Assembly (NCBI GenBank): GCA_003427395.1
Contig: BFEA01000037.1
Location: 1,673,081-1,707,231, forward strand
From: Chara braunii
Taxonomy: Eukaryota; Streptophyta; Charophyceae; Charales; Characeae
DNA length: 34,151 nucleotides
Reading direction: 5' to 3'
Below, piece by piece: positions 7,954 through 17,360 of this stretch. The position numbers and the translations under genes were made by a program. Each line of letters starts with the position of its first letter. The first letter of the stretch is position 1. Under the pieces are notes generated by a model, which was not told the origin of the DNA, searched no databases, and worked only from the letters and a program-made list of their open reading frames with translations.

Positions 7954-10002
7954 TCTGACTTTACGAAGACAGCCATAGCAAGAGGAGGGAAGGGGACACG
8001 GCCGCCACGAAGGCCGTTGGGGGCATCAAGAGGATATGAGCGGCATGGGCCTCGCCATCGAGAGAGTACTCCGGTATACGATGATGGGGACATTGAGTTA
8101 TTCCTGGACAGTTTCTGGGACCATGCCAGGCGTATGGGCTAGACCGTGGCCCAGGCGATTGAGAGGTTGAGTGGAGCCGGCAGGTTCGAGGAGCCCATTG
8201 CCCGGATCCGTAGGGAGGCGACGACGAGGCAAGAGGTGGAGATGAGGATGCAGGAGCTACGACCCTCGCCTGTGGGACCTGATGGCAGGCCGATTCGCCT
8301 AGAGATCGGAAATGCGGCAGACTTTATCCCCGCCTTCGAGTGGTTCATGCAGCGGCAGGGTACACCGAGAGATGACTGGGCGAGGACGCTACCCCTCTGG
8401 ACCAGAAAGGCGGAGAGACCACTGGCTAGGCAGATCAAAGATATGGCCCGGGATTGGGAGAGTTGTAGAGTACACTTGAGGGAGGCCTTCCGACGACCAG
8501 AGTCGCCTCAACCCCGAGTTGAGAGGCGCCAGACGAGCAGGAGGCAGAGGGACCCTGAGCCCAGTGAGGCAAGGCCATCGCGAGGGGGACGGAAGGCCCT
8601 GGCCAGGAGAGAAGAGGAGCCGGAGCCTGAGGATGAGGAGCGAGGGGCGTATCCTGAGTATGGATTGGGACCGGTGGAGTTTCATCATTTTACCGAGGGT
8701 GGATTGAGGAGGTCGCCAGTGCGCACACAAGAGGAGGCGCCGGCATCTGAGGGGCCGTTGAGGGAGTTGGAGGCGCATCTGGACGTCTCTCGATGGGGAG
8801 CGTCGCCTCGAGGCGAGGAGCGTGAGGAAGTGCCGCGTGAGGAGGTGCCACGAGAGGAGGTGCCGCGTGAGGAGGTGCCGCGTGAGGAGGTGCCACGAGA
8901 GGAGATGCCACGAGAGGAGGCCCGAGATACTCAGCGAGAGAGAGGGCTGGGCGATGAGGGAAGACGTGCAGGGAAGGAAGTGATAGAGGTTGAAAAAGAC
9001 ACACCCCCTCAGATGCCAGTAGTGGGTTTGAGGCCTGCGGATACACCAGGGAGCACTTGCCAGGCAGCAGAGGGATTACAGAGAGAGGAGGCCCCATTAC
9101 CTTCATCAGAAAAGGCTCCTTCGCCAGAAAAGAGAGCAGAAAGGAGGAGAGAGGCCGCAAGCATGAGGAGAGAAGCCTTGGCCCTGATTGACAGGCACCA
9201 AGCAGCTCATGCCCTGGAGCACCCAGACCTGGAGGAGCCAGCACCTGCAGAGCCGCGCCAGGAGCCGTGCCAGCCTGAGAAGGAGGTGGAGGCAGAGATC
9301 CCGAAGAGGGTCGACCTCCGCACGAGGGAGAGGCCGCCAGCTGGAGAAACAGCTAAAGAAAAGAGGGCGAGAAGAAGCAGGAGGATAGAAGAGATATGGC
9401 AAGAGAGGCAGAGGTTGGAGGCAGCGGCGGCACTTCCGGAGCAGCAGCAGGAAAGGCAGAGTTTGGAGGCAGCAGGGGCACTCCCAGGTGAGCCACCCAG
9501 TGCACCAGCTAAGGCCCCGGAAATCCCAGAGATGTGGAGAGACTTCTGGGAGCAGAGAGGAGAGGAGCTTCCTTCGCCAACAAGAGCCGGGTTTGGGGTA
9601 GCAAGGAAGGCAGAGGAGAGGCTGGATCACAAGATCAAGTTCCTGGCCAAGACAACTTTTGAAGGGTACTTGTTGTTGGAGAGCGATCTGGCAGGGAAGA
9701 AGACGAAGGCAGAGGGCCATGGATTGCGCTTGGAGACAATGGAGGTAGAAATCCAGGAGCTCAGGGCATTGGTGGCTAGTCAGGCTGCCATTATTGAGGA
9801 CTTGAGGCAGCAGCGTCAAGGGGGAGCGGACAAGGCCGAGAGCAGCCGACAAGGAGAGCAGAGGCACCCAAGACAGGGATTGCCAGGACAGCCATCTGCA
9901 GCGGAGCCCCGCCAGGAGCCACCTATGGGGAGAGTTATCCTGGAACCAGAGGAGGCGAGAGCCCAGAGGGAGGCAGCGTCCTTCCTTTTCACTTCCAGTT
10001 GA
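7954..10002 (+). CDS. Capsid-like, coiled-coil ORF downstream of pol
   Basis: One phase is open from about 7954 to 10002 apart from a TAG at 8140-8142 (an expected TGG: ARRMG-stop-TVAQ). After the TAG there are 618 codons. The first about 110 residues look like a retrotransposon capsid: ADFIPAFEWFMQRQG, a helical middle, then ARDWESCRVHLREAFRRP, similar in layout to the Retrotrans_gag family. Residues about 225-260 are a 15-bp tandem repeat (REEVP units). Much of the rest is Glu/Arg/Pro-rich and low in complexity. Near the end (residues about 505-560) is a likely coiled coil. No zinc knuckle, protease or membrane segment is seen. It may be a displaced gag of Element 1, an extra ORF, or the gag of a second element. 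The domain call is by eye. Confidence 0.6.
8821..8925 (+). repeat. 15-bp tandem repeat inside the capsid-like ORF
   Basis: Seven 15-bp units of the type CGTGAGGAGGTGCCG/A encode repeated R-E-E-V-P. Variants alternate CGTGAG and CGAGAG, so the array grew by duplication of mixed units. The period is a multiple of three and the frame is kept. Confidence 0.95.
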
Positions 10003-10214
10003 TGCCGCTAGTGAATACAGCCTCCCCTGGTTCTCATAAAAATTAAAGGACCACTCTCCCCTTGCTGGTACTACCAGTTTCCGCTCACGAGTTCCACTGG
10101 TCCCTCTGTCAATTACTGATGTCGTTGTCGACGGCCAGCACCTCGCTTCCACCTAGTTCATTCTGACGACCTTGAATTTTGGTAACATAACGCCACCAAA
10201 ATTATCACCGTAGG
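10003..10214. other. Non-coding 3' flank of the capsid-like ORF
   Basis: I see no gene here. A TTAAAGGACC stretch at about 10044-10053 is the nearest thing to a polypurine tract but is too short to call. No TG...CA LTR boundary is visible. Confidence 0.4.
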
Positions 10215-10490
10215 TGTCAAAATTTTTCGGCAACACTTTCTCACAGTAGCGGGAAAATAACTTGATGTAAGTTGGTTCCGTCGGGTGCCGCCACGAATAG
10301 CCTTGCCGCCTGCTGCTCACTGCCGTAAAAATTTGGCTGCACCACCCCACGCGAGTGGGAAATTAGCTTGTCGTAAACCTGGTCCGCCGGTACCGCCGTC
10401 AACAGCCTTGCCGCAGCTTACCCGCCGTGGTAAAATTTTGGCAGCGTTTCCCCACTAAAGCGGGAAAAATGGTTGGGCAAATTTACTAAA
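10215..10490. repeat. Degenerate tandem repeat, about 107-bp period
   Basis: Three units start with GTCAAAATTT or GTAAAATTT-like sequence at 10216, 10325 and 10430. Each continues with a CGGGAAA-type box, and the first two share AACAGCCTTGCCGC-like text about 85 bases in. Spacing is 109 and 105 bp. The third unit is incomplete. No coding potential is visible. Confidence 0.65.
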
Positions 10491-10565
10491 ATCTGGGTCC
10501 CAGGCCCAAATCTCATTGTGTCGAACTGCCGTAGTCCATGTGGGACCAGCACCAGCTAGAGGGGA

Positions 10566-11210
10566 AGGGAGCAGAGTGCTCCCTGCCTTGGCTATGGTTG
10601 CCCAACTCCTCTCCTCGCGCTCCTCTGCAGAACTCCAGCCTCCTCCCACGTTGCCTCAGGCAGCACCTCCAACAGCCAGCAATACTCAAGTGTGTTCGTC
10701 ACACACACACTGGCACCACGAGTGTTTTGTGTGGTAGCTGGGGGACAACTACCTGTTTTATAGTGGCTGAGGAGGGCTGGACGTCACACCAGCCCCCAGG
10801 CGAAATCGCGGCCTCACAGTGAGCCCTTGATCTTATTAAGATCCAGGGCTAACTGTGACCGCACCTCAGCCATAGCCTTAGTGAGGGCAGTTCCTTTAAC
10901 TGCCCTCTTTTTCTTTTTCTTTTCTTTTTCCCAGCTATCTCGGAATTTCACGAGATAGCCGGGCCTCTGCCATTTCTAAAAATGTGTTTCTTTTATTTTT
11001 TTGATAAGGGGTTGGAGAGAGACGACCCCTTACAGTTTGATGTATCTGGACCCTTTTTCGAGGGCAAATACATCGGGAAAAAGGTTGTCCTTAGCCTTTT
11101 CATGTATGACCCCTCCATTTCCAGGCTCCCTCTAAAATCGGGAGCCTGACAGTTACCTCTGGCAGCTTCTGCCAAAAGTAGCACCTCGTGAGGACAAGTG
11201 TCCTCACGAG
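10566..11210. repeat. Array of ten consecutive hairpins
   Basis: Perfect or near-perfect inverted repeats lie one after another: 10566-10584 (8-bp arms, loop GAG); 10774-10795 (7 bp); 10814-10858 (45 nt, 20 of 22 pairs); 10883-10907 (10-bp arms, 5-nt loop); 10931-10962 (11 of 12); 11005-11032 (8 bp); 11048-11090 (two stacked stems); 11122-11148 (9 bp); 11160-11174 (6 bp, loop CTT); 11185-11210 (12-bp perfect arms). Arm sequences differ from hairpin to hairpin, so this is not a tandem repeat of one unit. No ORF explains it. The CTTTTTC runs between hairpins are pyrimidine-rich. Confidence 0.8.
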
Positions 11211-12250
11211 AAAGAAGAAAACAACTAAAAGAAAAAAAAAAAAAAAACTAATCCTAACTATACCGCATCTGGCTCTTACCTCAACCAGGTGCATGCTGTT
11301 GCATGCAACAGTCTCCTCCTTACGTTTCTCTGTCCTCCCCTAAAAACAAGGAGGGCAGTTGGCAGATTGAGAGAGGTAAGGCCTCCTCCTCCCAACCCCC
11401 ACGTCCTTCTCTCTCTTTCCCTCCAACCAACCCCCACAATTTCATTCCCACACGCGCGTCGTGGGCTGCGAGATGCAGGATCTCGCGGCCACGAATATTC
11501 CTGGCTTTCTGAGTGGGGAGTTGGTCCTGCTCCCATACAGCTGAAAAATGTTGTTTCCTCTTCCTTTTGCTCTTACGAGGTTGTTGCCTCGTTCATTTTT
11601 TTTTTTTTTTTGCCCTGCTGGCACAGCCAACGAGCAACTTTGGGGCTACTAAAGGGCAGGCCTGAGTTTGATCCCTGTTGGGGATCGGAAAAAGAAAAAA
11701 AAAAATTGGACTTCTTCTCGATTTATGCGTGTCATCCTTGCGCAAGGGCTATACTAATCTGTGTGCGTGCGGCCAATCTCGGCCATGTGATTTGTAAGAT
11801 CGTGCGGTCGTGGCCGACCGCGCCTGCAAAAATGCAGCAGGCCGATCGTTAGGCTCGATCCATGAGTTTGCAAGGTGACAGTTTGATGGCGGTACCTACC
11901 GGGCTAGCTCCTTTCACAGGAGCTAAGCTGCAACACTTCTATATGAAGTGGTGCAACACCAAGTTGGCCCTGCCTGGCATCCCATAGGCCCAACCCTCCT
12001 TACTTGGTTTCTTGGCTGGCCGCCAACATCAACCCCGACGGTCTCCAGCTTCAAGTAGGGAAGACCGCTAGCCCTATCGGTTGCACCACAGTCCCTGACG
12101 AGAGATCTACTCTGCAGCTAATACCTCCTTCGTGCCGTGTTTCAATCTTCAGCGAGGTCAGTCTTTTCAAGACCTCGTGCTCTTGCGGCCTTGTAAAAAA
12201 CCATGACCAACAGGTTGTACTCCCGACTCCCGCTGTTTCAATCGGACGTG
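11211..12250. repeat. Continuation of the hairpin-rich region
   Basis: A pure A run lies at about 11231-11246. Further inverted repeats lie at 11296-11311 (16-bp palindrome, CTGTTGCA core), 11330-11358, 11460-11493, 11575-11592, 11670-11686, 11804-11821, 11822-11842, 11905-11925 and 12153-12177. A weak pol III-like pair lies at about 11620 (TGGCACAGCC, A-box-like) and 11664 (GAGTTTGATCCC, B-box-like), spaced as in a tRNA, with an A-rich stretch after it. The plus-strand frames of 187 and 69 residues here have no domain and are not called. Confidence 0.6.
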
Positions 12251-12366
12251 AATAACGTCAGGTTCTAAAAAGTTTAAGTTTCTCAGTCATAGGATTGGTG
12301 TGAATAAACTTTGGCAGATACTTCAACCTCATTAAGCCAGTTCATTTAAACTAAAATTCACCATCG

Positions 12367-12384
12367 GTCGGACAATTGTCCGAC
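12367..12384. repeat. Perfect 18-bp palindrome
   Basis: GTCGGACAATTGTCCGAC equals its own reverse complement. It sits at the left end of a sequence that recurs 219 bases downstream. Confidence 0.95.
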
Positions 12385-12641
12385 ATTAAAAATCCCGAGC
12401 AGATACCCTTGTCAGGGTTTTCTACCCCGACCGGGTGTCTGGTTACACCGTTTACCCTTGTCGTTATGTCTGTCAGCAGGTAGACGGCTGCATAAAATTT
12501 TAAACTTTATTCAAATCGCTGACGAGTCGGAATATTTCAGCAATATTTCTATTTCATCAGACCAAACCTTACAAAACTTACATCAGAATTCGGACCACGT
12601 CCGACATTGAAAATATAGGGCAGATACCCTTGTCAGGTTTT
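12380..12641 (+). repeat. Direct repeat pair, about 45 bp each
   Basis: The block at 12380-12424 (CCGACATT, then AGATACCCTTGTCAGGGTTTTCT-like text) recurs at about 12599-12641 with a few changes. Each copy contains an ACCCT/AGGGT or ACCT-type mini hairpin. The sequence between and around them (12250-12660) has no gene. Confidence 0.75.
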
Positions 12642-12954
12642 CTGTCCTGACAGCATTCCCAGGGCGCATTGAATGACTTCCACGTCATTCATTTTTATCC
12701 AAAATCATCATATAAGAGGTATTTACCAGAAAAAGCTCTGACAGACAACCTTTCCTTTTTCATCAAAATATTTGCTCAGATTGTTGGCATGATGCCTTCA
12801 ATTTATGTGGACTTCTTTCTGGATGGTTCCAGCATCATCCCACTGGCGACCACTCAAAATTTTGTCTCTCAGAATAGTACTGGAAGCCCTCCAGCTAGAT
12901 CCAACATAATCCAATCAATTGATAGTGCTATTCTTATTCACTTAGGGAATTCCC

Positions 12955-13097
12955 TTAACTGTCGGGAATCTAACCCGGGTCTCTTGAGTTTACGGGGATG
13001 CTCTTCACAACACCTCGACGTATACAACGTCGCCAGGAATTTAACCTGGGTCTCCCATACACGCAAGGATACTCACATTATACCACAATCAAGGAAA
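12955..13097 (-). repeat. Two tandem tRNA-Asp-like units
   Basis: On the minus strand, 13097 to about 13027 reads like a cytosolic tRNA-Asp: A-box region GTATAATGTGAGTATCC (13083-13067), GGGAGACC, and a perfect T-arm CCAGG-TTAAATT-CCTGG (13049-13033). Its anticodon arm is shortened by about three bases and the acceptor ends do not pair, so it is not functional. Exactly 70 bases on, a second unit (about 13020-12955) has GAGCATCCCCGT, GAGACCCGGG and a T-arm with loop TTAGATT (12977-12963). This is probably a dimeric tRNA-derived SINE or pseudo-tRNA pair. No A-rich tail is obvious. Confidence 0.65.
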
Positions 13098-13454
13098 ACA
13101 TCGAAACAAAGGTCTCAAGAGTTTCCACTTCATTCACAGAAAAACTTACGTTTAACCTATTGGTCCAAATGAGTCAGGATTAACCCCCGACAAGTCTTTC
13201 AAAATGTATCAATCTCCTAGATTTTAATCATTCATGAGAGAAACCATCAATCCACACCTTTCTTTCATTCATCCAGCAGAGTGAGCTCATCCTTTTGATA
13301 CTCGATAGCATACCATGTAGGATCATTCTGACCCTACGGTGATTAGCGTCGAGGAGTGATTTTCAAGAAATCAATGAATTGTTATTATTCTAATTTGTTT
13401 TATCTTGTATATAAAACTTCTTTGTTGTTAATTAACCAAATTTTGCAGAAGTAG
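13098..13454. other. Spacer without recognisable gene
   Basis: This is AT-rich sequence between the tRNA-like pair and the psbC fragment. The end of an uncalled 167-residue plus-strand frame falls at 13172. The stretch 13375-13450 is AT-rich and could be further plastid-derived DNA, but I cannot recognise it. Confidence 0.4.
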
Positions 13455-13625
13455 AAGTTTTATGGACCTACACGGCCAGAGGCATCTCAAGCACAAGCAT
13501 TTAGTTTCTTGGTCAGAGATTAGAAACTTGGTGCTAATGTAGAATCTGCCAAAGAACCTACTGGTTTAGGTAAATATCTTATGAGATCTCCAACCGGGGA
13601 GATTATTTTTGAAGGTGAAATTTGA
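13455..13625 (+). pseudogene. psbC: Plastid psbC (CP43) fragment inserted in nuclear DNA
   Basis: The translation from 13455 reads KFYGPTRPEASQAQAF, FLVRD, a TAG, KLGANV and [16 protein letters not shown] before a TGA at 13623-13625. This is the lumenal loop region of the photosystem II core antenna CP43, where the intact protein has FYGPTGPEASQAQAF and [17 protein letters not shown]. About 55 codons are present out of about 460-470. The TAG replaces the Gln codon CAG, and other differences are mostly G-to-A or C-to-T. It is a nuclear plastid-DNA relic, not a working gene. Both ends stop abruptly; at the right it touches the minus-strand remnant at 13627. Confidence 0.9.
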
Positions 13626-13626
13626 A

Positions 13627-14057
13627 CAATATCCTGACATCAAGCCCCGCTTAAGATTCGGGCATCACCAACTTCCCTCTGATTCCAGTCTCACGATCTT
13701 ATCATTCTGCTGCCGATAGGATAGAACAACCTTTTCCCACACAACCAGAGGTTGGTCATACCTTAGTTGTGAGGACAAGGTGACCCTATCTACTTCAAAG
13801 TAAGGAGACCAACCCTACCTTCATAGTAAATCGTAGTCGCCTACTCTGCTGACAGCGTCCTGATAAAATTGCAAAACCTTCCTCTCTTTCAATGGTAATG
13901 TAACCAACCCCTTCCACAAGGAAGGTGACAACATCCCGTTATGGACCAGGAACAAAGTTCCGGCACGGGCCTCATTACACCTACACGACTCACATCTTTT
14001 AGAAATTTTGCCACAACAGGATATGAGATAGAGTATCTCCAGACCATACATTTTCAT
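13627..14057 (-). pseudogene. Decayed coding remnant of unknown family
   Basis: One minus-strand phase from 14057 reads as plausible protein for about 140 codons with only three stops: a 78-codon open part containing ARAGTLFLVHNGMLSPS and RVGDYDLL, then two stops close together, then GWSPYFEVDRVTL, DQPLVVWEKVVLSY and KIVRLESEGSW, a TGA, and RGLMSGYC. All three stops could be former TGG or CGA-type codons. Composition and hydrophobic pattern look protein-like, but I do not recognise the family. It lies just downstream of the Element 2 integrase on the same strand, so it may be part of that element or an older neighbour. Confidence 0.5.
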
Positions 14058-14374
14058 CTATTTACATGCACAGTTATTCTCATAGACTCAGTCATTCACA
14101 AAAGAGTATTCACAATTATACACAAAAAAAATAAAAAACACTTTTAAAAGCTCAAAGTTGTCACCACTGTTATCACAATAGTTTATTACTTGGATTATAA
14201 AGAAATTCACAATTAGATGCTAACAATTGTAAAAAATATATATATATCTTAAGAAAATAAAAAGAAACAACATCCTAAGCTATGTTTCAGTGTTGTTGTT
14301 TTTTAAATGAAAAACCAGAACTGTCATAATTTACAGAGATACTAAAAACAAAACAACTACTGTACTCAATCCCT
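14058..14374. other. AT-rich 3' flank of Element 2
   Basis: Oligo-A runs and a short (TA)n at about 14238-14248 are present. A 3' LTR of Element 2 would be expected in this direction, but I see no repeat of the 5' side (above 20600). Confidence 0.4.
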
Positions 14375-14860
14375 CTAGATGGACTTCCGTAAACGAGAAC
14401 CAGAAACCCAATTCCTGTCACGTGCCCCATCCATCTCCTCAATCTCATATGCTCCATGACCAGTCTTTTTGACAATACGATATGGTCCCAACCATCGGCT
14501 ATCAAACTTTCTTGACCACTGCTTTTCCAAAGACGAATCGTAGAGGAGAACAACATCACCAATTTTAAAGGGCTCTTTTCGGACTCGAGGCCGCTTATCC
14601 CATCTGTCCTTGTCTGCCTGTCTGCTTTCAGTCGTTGAGGCAACAACCTCTTCAATCTTCTCCTCTATGATCATTATCTGTCTTGCCCTGTGGTCAGGTA
14701 ACTCTTCTGTGGAAAGGTTAGTCTTCATATCCTGCTTTTGCCACGTAGTCAGAAAGCTTTCGATTGGGAACGTTACCTGTCGACCGAACCATGGAGTCAC
14801 AGGAGCATACCCAGTCGTTCGCTTGATGGTAATGTTTTTCACGAACATTGTTGTCCTCAA
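14375..14860 (-). pseudogene. Element 2 integrase C-terminus with GPY module
   Basis: This is an open segment of 161 codons. In order are YAPVTPWFGRQVTFPIESF, a helical segment (IIEEKIEEVVASTTESR), a GDVVLLYDSSLEKQWSRKF strand, WLGPYRIV (GPY/F module) and YEIEEMDGARDRNWVSGSRL at the end. It is the best preserved part of the element and shows that the stops in the corresponding Element 1 part replace Arg and Trp codons. Confidence 0.9.
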
Positions 14861-15312
14861 ATAAATAGGTCATCGTGATGGATTACCTGCACACCACTTT
14901 GCCAATAACTTCGTCAAAGTAGCGTGTCCTCGGTCAACTGGAACGTTAACTTGCGCATGAGCTCTGGTGGTATAACTGTAATTTACACCAAGCTTTTTCA
15001 AAACAACTTATACGTTATCAGCACGAAACTCTCCTCCTTGGTCCATCACGAATTCATGGATAAATGGATATCGAAGATGAAATTCCGCAATACATCCAAC
15101 CGAACTTTCCCAGTTCGTTCACGGATTGCACATCCATCGACAAAGCCGGTTAAATTATCCAAGACATTAAAGATATATCTGTATTCATTGATCCCACGCG
15201 GCATTACCAACAAGTCAAGATGAACTACTGCACCTGACTCAACCACATAACGAGGACTAAGTGGCTCAACATATCGAAGATTCGATCGCTTCTGACAAAA
15301 GACGCAGAAGTT
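14861..15312 (-). pseudogene. Element 2 integrase catalytic core
   Basis: The first Asp lies in AVVHLDLLVMPRG (about 15225) and the second in HEFVMDQGGEFRADNV (about 15050). In the third position the text is VNVPVDRGHATL, with Asp where the family has Glu (Element 1: APVERGHST). A stop lies shortly after ADNV. The core would join cDNA ends to target DNA; with the changed Glu it is probably dead. Confidence 0.8.
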
Positions 15313-16008
15313 TCAAAAATCAACAATCATTTTCGTCATCCCTTCCCAGAAGTAAAGATGTTGAATCTTCTGTAAGGTGGCACGTGCTGATCTATGACCG
15401 CCTGCAACTCTATCATGTAGTGCGGCAATCACGTCAAGATGTCTCGTTAATCCACACACTACTCTTCTCGGAATGTCATTGTCTGACTTTTTAAAAAGAT
15501 GACCATACCTGACAACAAAATCCTTACTTTTCAAGCGGATTTCTGGATCCATTTCCTCTTCACCAATTCCCCCATTCAACCACAATCCAATCTTCTGGTC
15601 GATTCCGTCATACTTATTTTTACGAAAAACTTCCTTGATCTCACTACTTTCCTCTTTTCCTCTCATCATCTTCAGACGATCCTCCTGAATCAAGGAATTC
15701 ACGAGAAATAACAAACCCTCACAGGTTCTAGAGGCTCTATCAACTTGCTCGTGACCTCCTTCGATTGTCAGAGATTCTTCTGTGATGCTGACTGAGTTGG
15801 ATAATGCCAAACTCATCATCTGTTCTGCAGTCCTCTCCCCCCATGGATCCTCTTCAACAAAAGTTTCACCCATCACAAATTCATAACGTACTTGGTAAGA
15901 ATTAGGTGCATTCCAAACGGATTTACCGGATCGAGAGGAAACATTTTTCAAGTAATTAATAAAATTAATACTTAGTTGATGTTCCCCTTTATCCAAAAAA
16001 TTGTCCAT
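15313..16008 (-). pseudogene. Element 2 linker and integrase zinc domain
   Basis: This is an open segment of 231 codons. The first two thirds match the Element 1 linker (FVEEDPWG, LVNSLIQE, VVRYGHLFKKSDN). The last part is the start of the integrase HHCC domain, with AALHDRVAGGHRS containing both His, then LYFWEGMTKMIVDF. The Cys pair falls after the frame break at 15312. Confidence 0.8.
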
Positions 16009-16785
16009 GGGGATTGAGTCCTCCGCCTGGTCCTTGGATGAATCTCATTCAATTCGACTCAGTCCATTAGCCCGGTTTTGAGTACCGGAGATACGCTCGA
16101 TCTCAAAATCAAACATTCATATATATGTTAACCATCGAGCGACGGTTGGATCCGAAGGAGAATAATTTCCTTAATGATTGAGCGAGAGCCGTCAGATCCA
16201 CCCGCATAACAAAACGTCTCCCAAATACATAATTTCTGAACGTACGAAAACAATGAAGAACAGTCAGTATTTTTTTCTTGAATTGAGAGTAATTTCACTC
16301 GCTAGCATTCAAGGTTCGACTTTCAAATCTCAACGGTCGCTCTCGCCCTTCCTCATCTTTTTAGATCAGGACACCGCCCAAAGTTGTAAGTCACGCGTCC
16401 GTCTCTACGATGAAGGGTCGATTCGGATCGTTATCGAAGCAACGAACGCCGAGACTCATTCCGCCTTGTCGAAACGCAGCCTTCATGTCATCCATTGTTG
16501 TATGTTGTCTGGGTTCCGATTCCCAATCTTGGTTTTTGCGTATCAGTTTCCTCGAGTGTTCTACCCTTGCTGCAAACCTTCGGATAAAGATACGTTAAAA
16601 CCCACAAGTCTCAAGGAAGCTCCGTACATCAGTGATGGATTTGAAAGGAGTCGGTAATTTCAAAATTTTGCTCGTCTTCTTTGTATCTGGCCGACGACCC
16701 TTCTTATCGCATAAAAATCCAAAAATTGTCGCCTCCCGCATGCAGTGTCTTGATTTGACACCGCTAGTTGTGAAGTTGTATTCTT
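16009..16785 (-). pseudogene. Element 2 RT thumb and RNase H
   Basis: Read through several stops, the minus strand gives RPFIVETDA (first RNase H Asp), LGGVLI, RPLRFESRTLNASE, NYSQFKKK, YVFGRRFVMRVDLTALA, PTVARWLTYI and NRANGLSRIE. These match Element 1 part by part. Stops are frequent (after VETDA and before NYSQF, for example), so no long ORF remains. Confidence 0.8.
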
Positions 16786-17280
16786 TTAGCTTTCACAGGA
16801 CCTTATCCGCATCGCGGATATTTGTTCCCAGACAAACTTGCGAATGCTAGGTAACACTTCCATCGCGTCATTTATGCGAGGTCTTGAAATAGCCAAATCG
16901 ACGGTATATGGTGCAGTCACGTCCGAAAAGAGTGGTTGCATGACCCTCGTCATATACCGCTGTGCAATAGCAACAGCGTTTGTCCAGCCTTGAGATGTTG
17001 AGCACATGCGGATCAATCTCCTAGGCGTATGCATTGTTGTCATAGGTCTATCTGTTGTGTACAAGGGAAATAAATCACAACCTGAATACAAGTCAATCAA
17101 TGTTATGATGGATCTACTTGCACATGACTCTGATAGTTGATCTGCATGTGGAAGTCCACCTGCATTTCGAACCGTCACTACATTCAACCTTTGTAGGTCT
17201 TGGACCCATCTAAGGACGCTGTTTGGTTTGATAAAACAGAACCAAGGAGATGGATACGGACCATAAAAATAATTTGTCAC
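16786..17280 (-). pseudogene. Element 2 reverse transcriptase with lost catalytic Asp
   Basis: This is an open segment of 164 codons. It contains SPWFCFIKPNSVLRWVQDL, LIDLYSGCDLFPLY (first catalytic Asp kept), QGWTNAVAIAQ, and in place of the YIDD box the text APYTVDLAISRP, where one of the two paired aspartates is replaced by Val. Polymerase activity is therefore not expected. The segment corresponds to about residues 150-310 of the Element 1 RT frame. Confidence 0.9.
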
Positions 17281-17360
17281 TTTCGTCTGAACTTTTCATC
17301 CAGATACTCAATCACCTTGCGATGGTCATTTGGGTTCGGATACCGTTGACCTCTTATATT

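Noticed and set aside
9106-10152. Minus-strand ORF of 348 residues
   Set aside because: It is the antisense shadow of the Glu/Arg-rich capsid-like ORF; its Leu/Ser/Cys-rich composition is what the reverse frame gives.
11289-11852. Plus-strand ORF of 187 residues in the hairpin region
   Set aside because: It includes homopolymer-encoded Phe runs and has no domain; the region is better described by its inverted repeats.
12669-13172. Plus-strand ORF of 167 residues
   Set aside because: It runs antisense through the two tRNA-like units, has no known domain and looks like a chance frame.
1866-14374. LTR pairs for Elements 1 and 2
   Set aside because: I looked for repeated terminal sequence on both sides and found none by eye; a self-alignment with a dot plot would be decisive.
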